Shown: positions 32,677-34,102 of the stretch, one piece after another
How positions within the stretch are numbered: the stretch's first letter is position 1
How the letters are laid out: each line of letters starts with the position of its first letter
Assembly (NCBI GenBank): GCA_035315885.1
Contig: DATFXM010000164.1
Span: forward strand, 1-34,102
DNA from: DATFXM01 sp035315885
GTDB taxonomy: Bacteria; Acidobacteriota; Blastocatellia; UBA7656
Length of the DNA: 34,102 nt
Direction of reading: 5' to 3'
Position numbers and translations under genes: made by a program
The notes under the pieces: generated by a model
Database searches by the model: none
What the model was told of the DNA's origin: nothing
Seen by the model: only the letters and a program-made list of their open reading frames with translations

Positions 32677-33858
32677 ATGAAGACCTCTACGACGTGCAAT
32701 ACAATGCCATGCGATCACAGTGTAGCGGAACGCCCTCGTTACTTCCCGCGGCAACTGATAACGCCGGACGATCTCAACCTCGAGCAGGAGTATTTTCGAA
32801 CGAAGCTGCGCTGGCACAATCGCTTGCTGCACGGTTGGGGTGTCGTATGCGGAGCCAAGGTTTGCCTTGTTCCCAAGTCCAAGGAGAACGGGACCAAGTT
32901 CGAGCCGTGGCAGGTACGGATCAAACCTGGATACATCCTGGGTCCGTTTGGCGACGAGATCGTCATCGATTGTGTGCGCATATTCGATCTGAGGACGAGC
33001 GGGGTGACCGGCATAACCGGTGAGCCATGCGTCGACGCCATAGACCCGTGGTGCAGCGAGGTGATTCAGCCGCCGAAAACCGACAAGCTGTACGTCGCGG
33101 TCAGGTACAGAGAGATTGCCGCGCGGCCGGTGCGTGTTCAGCCGGTAGGTTGCGGATGCGATGACTCGGCGTGCGAGAACTCGAGAATCGTGGACGGATA
33201 TGAGATCACGGCGCTGACTTCCTGCCCTGATTCGCACTTGAATCCTCCGAGTCTGGACGATCTGGCCAAGGGGCCGATACCCGAATGTCCGCCGTGTCCG
33301 GATGAGCCATGGGTCGTGCTTGCCGAAGTGGATCTGGATGCGGACGGCAACATCACCAAGATCGACAACTGCTCATGCCGGAGACTGGTGCTTTCGTTTG
33401 CCGACTTCTGGTGGCAGTGCACCGAGCCCGCACCTCCGCCACTTCCTCCGAGCACCAATCCACCAACGCGGGTGACGAAGGTTGACGTAGCCGACAAGCT
33501 GACTCCCGGGGCGACCGCTAAGGCAACTATTCAGGGTGAAAATCTCGCGACGGTCGCTACGGTCAGTTTTGGAGATGGTGTAGATGTGAAGCAGGTCACG
33601 GCTGCGGCCGCTTCGGTTGTTGCTGAGATCAGCATTCAAGCTACTGCTACGCCGGGGCCTCGCACCTTGACATTGACCGACAACACCGGAGCGAAAGTCG
33701 AATTTCAGAACGCGATAACCATCGTTGGCGACACCACGCAGCCCAAGCCGTCGCCGACTCCGGCACCGTCGACTCCACCATCTCAGCCTACGCAGCCGAG
33801 GACTGGCCAGAAGAGTTCGCCGGGTAAGAAGCGCAAAGGGCCGAGCGAAGAGGTGTAG
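32677..33858 (+). CDS. eCIS baseplate-region paralog 4 with IPT/TIG-like domain
   Basis: A 393-residue protein at ATG 32677. The family block is at about residues 18-105 (PRYFPRQLITPDDLNLEQEY, LRWHNRLLHGWGVVCGAKV, then IKPGYILGPFGDEIVIDC). A cysteine-rich middle (GCGCDDSACENSR, CPPCPDEPWVVLAEV, NCSCRRL) follows. Residues about 265-348 look like an IPT/TIG immunoglobulin-like domain (TRVTKVDVADKLTPGATAKA, then TPGPRTLTLTDNTG). The end is a proline- and lysine-rich, probably disordered tail. This extra domain and tail fit a surface-exposed adhesive role; inferred. Confidence 0.85.
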   Translation: MKTSTTCNTMPCDHSVAERPRYFPRQLITPDDLNLEQEYFRTKLRWHNRLLHGWGVVCGAKVCLVPKSKENGTKFEPWQVRIKPGYILGPFGDEIVIDCVRIFDLRTSGVTGITGEPCVDAIDPWCSEVIQPPKTDKLYVAVRYREIAARPVRVQPVGCGCDDSACENSRIVDGYEITALTSCPDSHLNPPSLDDLAKGPIPECPPCPDEPWVVLAEVDLDADGNITKIDNCSCRRLVLSFADFWWQCTEPAPPPLPPSTNPPTRVTKVDVADKLTPGATAKATIQGENLATVATVSFGDGVDVKQVTAAAASVVAEISIQATATPGPRTLTLTDNTGAKVEFQNAITIVGDTTQPKPSPTPAPSTPPSQPTQPRTGQKSSPGKKRKGPSEEV

Positions 33859-33881
33859 TCGAAGGCCGGGAGCATCGCCAG

Positions 33882-34102
33882 GTGAAAGACAAGCCACAGA
33901 AGAATTCTGGCGAGTTGCAGGCGTCTGACTACGCGAGGGAGCGGGAGGCCGAAGGCGAGCCGCGGTCGCATCCTTTTCATGCGTTGCAGCGGTCTGCAGG
34001 CAACCAGGCAGTGGCGCGTATGCTGCGTGAGAAGGTGCTTCAAGCGAAACTGCGCGTCAGCCAACCTACGGACGCCAGTGAAATCGAAGCTGACCGCGTT
34101 GC
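33882..34102 (+). CDS. eCIS-core (DUF4157) domain protein, 5' part only
   Basis: An open frame begins at GTG 33882 (GGGAG nine nt upstream) and runs off the window after 73 codons. Its N-terminus contains FHALQRSAGNQAVARMLREK followed by VLQAKLRVSQPTDASEIEADRV. Both are hallmarks of eCIS-core (DUF4157) proteins, which are strongly associated with eCIS loci and are often toxin/effector or cargo-carrying proteins. The downstream, variable part is missing, so the activity of this copy cannot be judged. Confidence 0.88.
   Translation, partial: MKDKPQKNSGELQASDYAREREAEGEPRSHPFHALQRSAGNQAVARMLREKVLQAKLRVSQPTDASEIEADRV

Noticed and set aside
33783..34064. Minus-strand 93-codon ORF at the window end
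   Set aside because: It is opposite the proline-rich tail of paralog 4 and the clear DUF4157 N-terminus.
10680..34102. Interpretation as a P2-like prophage, pyocin or type VI secretion system
   Set aside because: No capsid, terminase, integrase or lysis genes, and no TssJLM, TssA or ClpV; the DUF4255, AAA+ and DUF4157 genes fit eCIS. Genes beyond the window could still change this.
1..34102. tRNA, rRNA or riboswitch genes
   Set aside because: No cloverleaf-like sequence, rRNA segment or recognisable riboswitch core was noticed by eye on either strand; a covariance search would be needed to exclude small RNAs.

Overview
The window holds most of one large plus-strand operon for an extracellular contractile injection system (eCIS, a phage-tail-like protein injector), preceded by about 10.6 kb of unrelated housekeeping and accessory genes separated by palindromic repeat blocks. 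The base composition, the mix of gene families (cyclase-like/ankyrin protein, TonB_C-TPR protein, ECF42 sigma factor with a DGPF partner, ArsR-AHSA1 pair) and the abundant CAACCCC-GGGGTTG palindromes with GAGTGCT heptads suggest a soil-type Acidobacteriota, probably Blastocatellia. That assignment is an inference from family content and repeat style, not from a marker gene.

Left part (1-10.6 kb). A secreted cyclase-like/ankyrin protein lies on the minus strand. Next is an ArsR regulator with an obvious palindromic operator, followed by an AHSA1/SRPBCC protein. A secreted TonB_C-TPR protein faces a two-gene minus-strand unit of a Tat-exported tyrosinase and a small lipoprotein. Last is a minus-strand DGPF (YCII) and ECF42 sigma factor pair. 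Repeat blocks occupy about 1-270, 3516-3675, 7745-7950 and 9650-10423. They are built from GAGTGCT-type heptads, a small CAACCCC/GGGGTTG hairpin and a larger CCCAGGGT/ACCCTGGG hairpin. Two blocks are amplified into 77-bp and 76-bp tandem arrays.

Right part (10.68-34.1 kb). The eCIS genes run in one direction with short gaps or overlaps: a small winged-helix-like protein, a two-module AAA+ ATPase, a Pvc16-like DUF4255 protein, a single sheath, a single tube, a tail-assembly-chaperone-like protein overlapping a DUF6760 ORF, an unrecognised 307-residue protein, a LysM tube-baseplate adaptor, a gpD-like hub, a gpV-like spike, a PAAR-like tip, a gp25 baseplate protein, two baseplate-J-like wedge proteins, four members of a paralogous family of unknown role interleaved with an NHL-propeller/P2-gpI-like protein, and finally the start of an eCIS-core (DUF4157) protein cut by the window end. 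No capsid, portal, lysis or TssJLM-type membrane-complex genes are seen, which argues against a prophage or a canonical type VI secretion system.

The most interesting signal is at 16965-17012. A perfectly phased G GGG GGG slippery heptamer lies at the end of the chaperone-like gene, with a 12-bp stem (one mismatch) starting 5 nt downstream. The minus-one frame leads directly into the DUF6760 ORF, which otherwise has only one poorly placed start codon. This copies the position and logic of the programmed frameshift in phage tail chaperone genes (lambda G/GT, P2 E/E'), and I propose the same mechanism in this eCIS.
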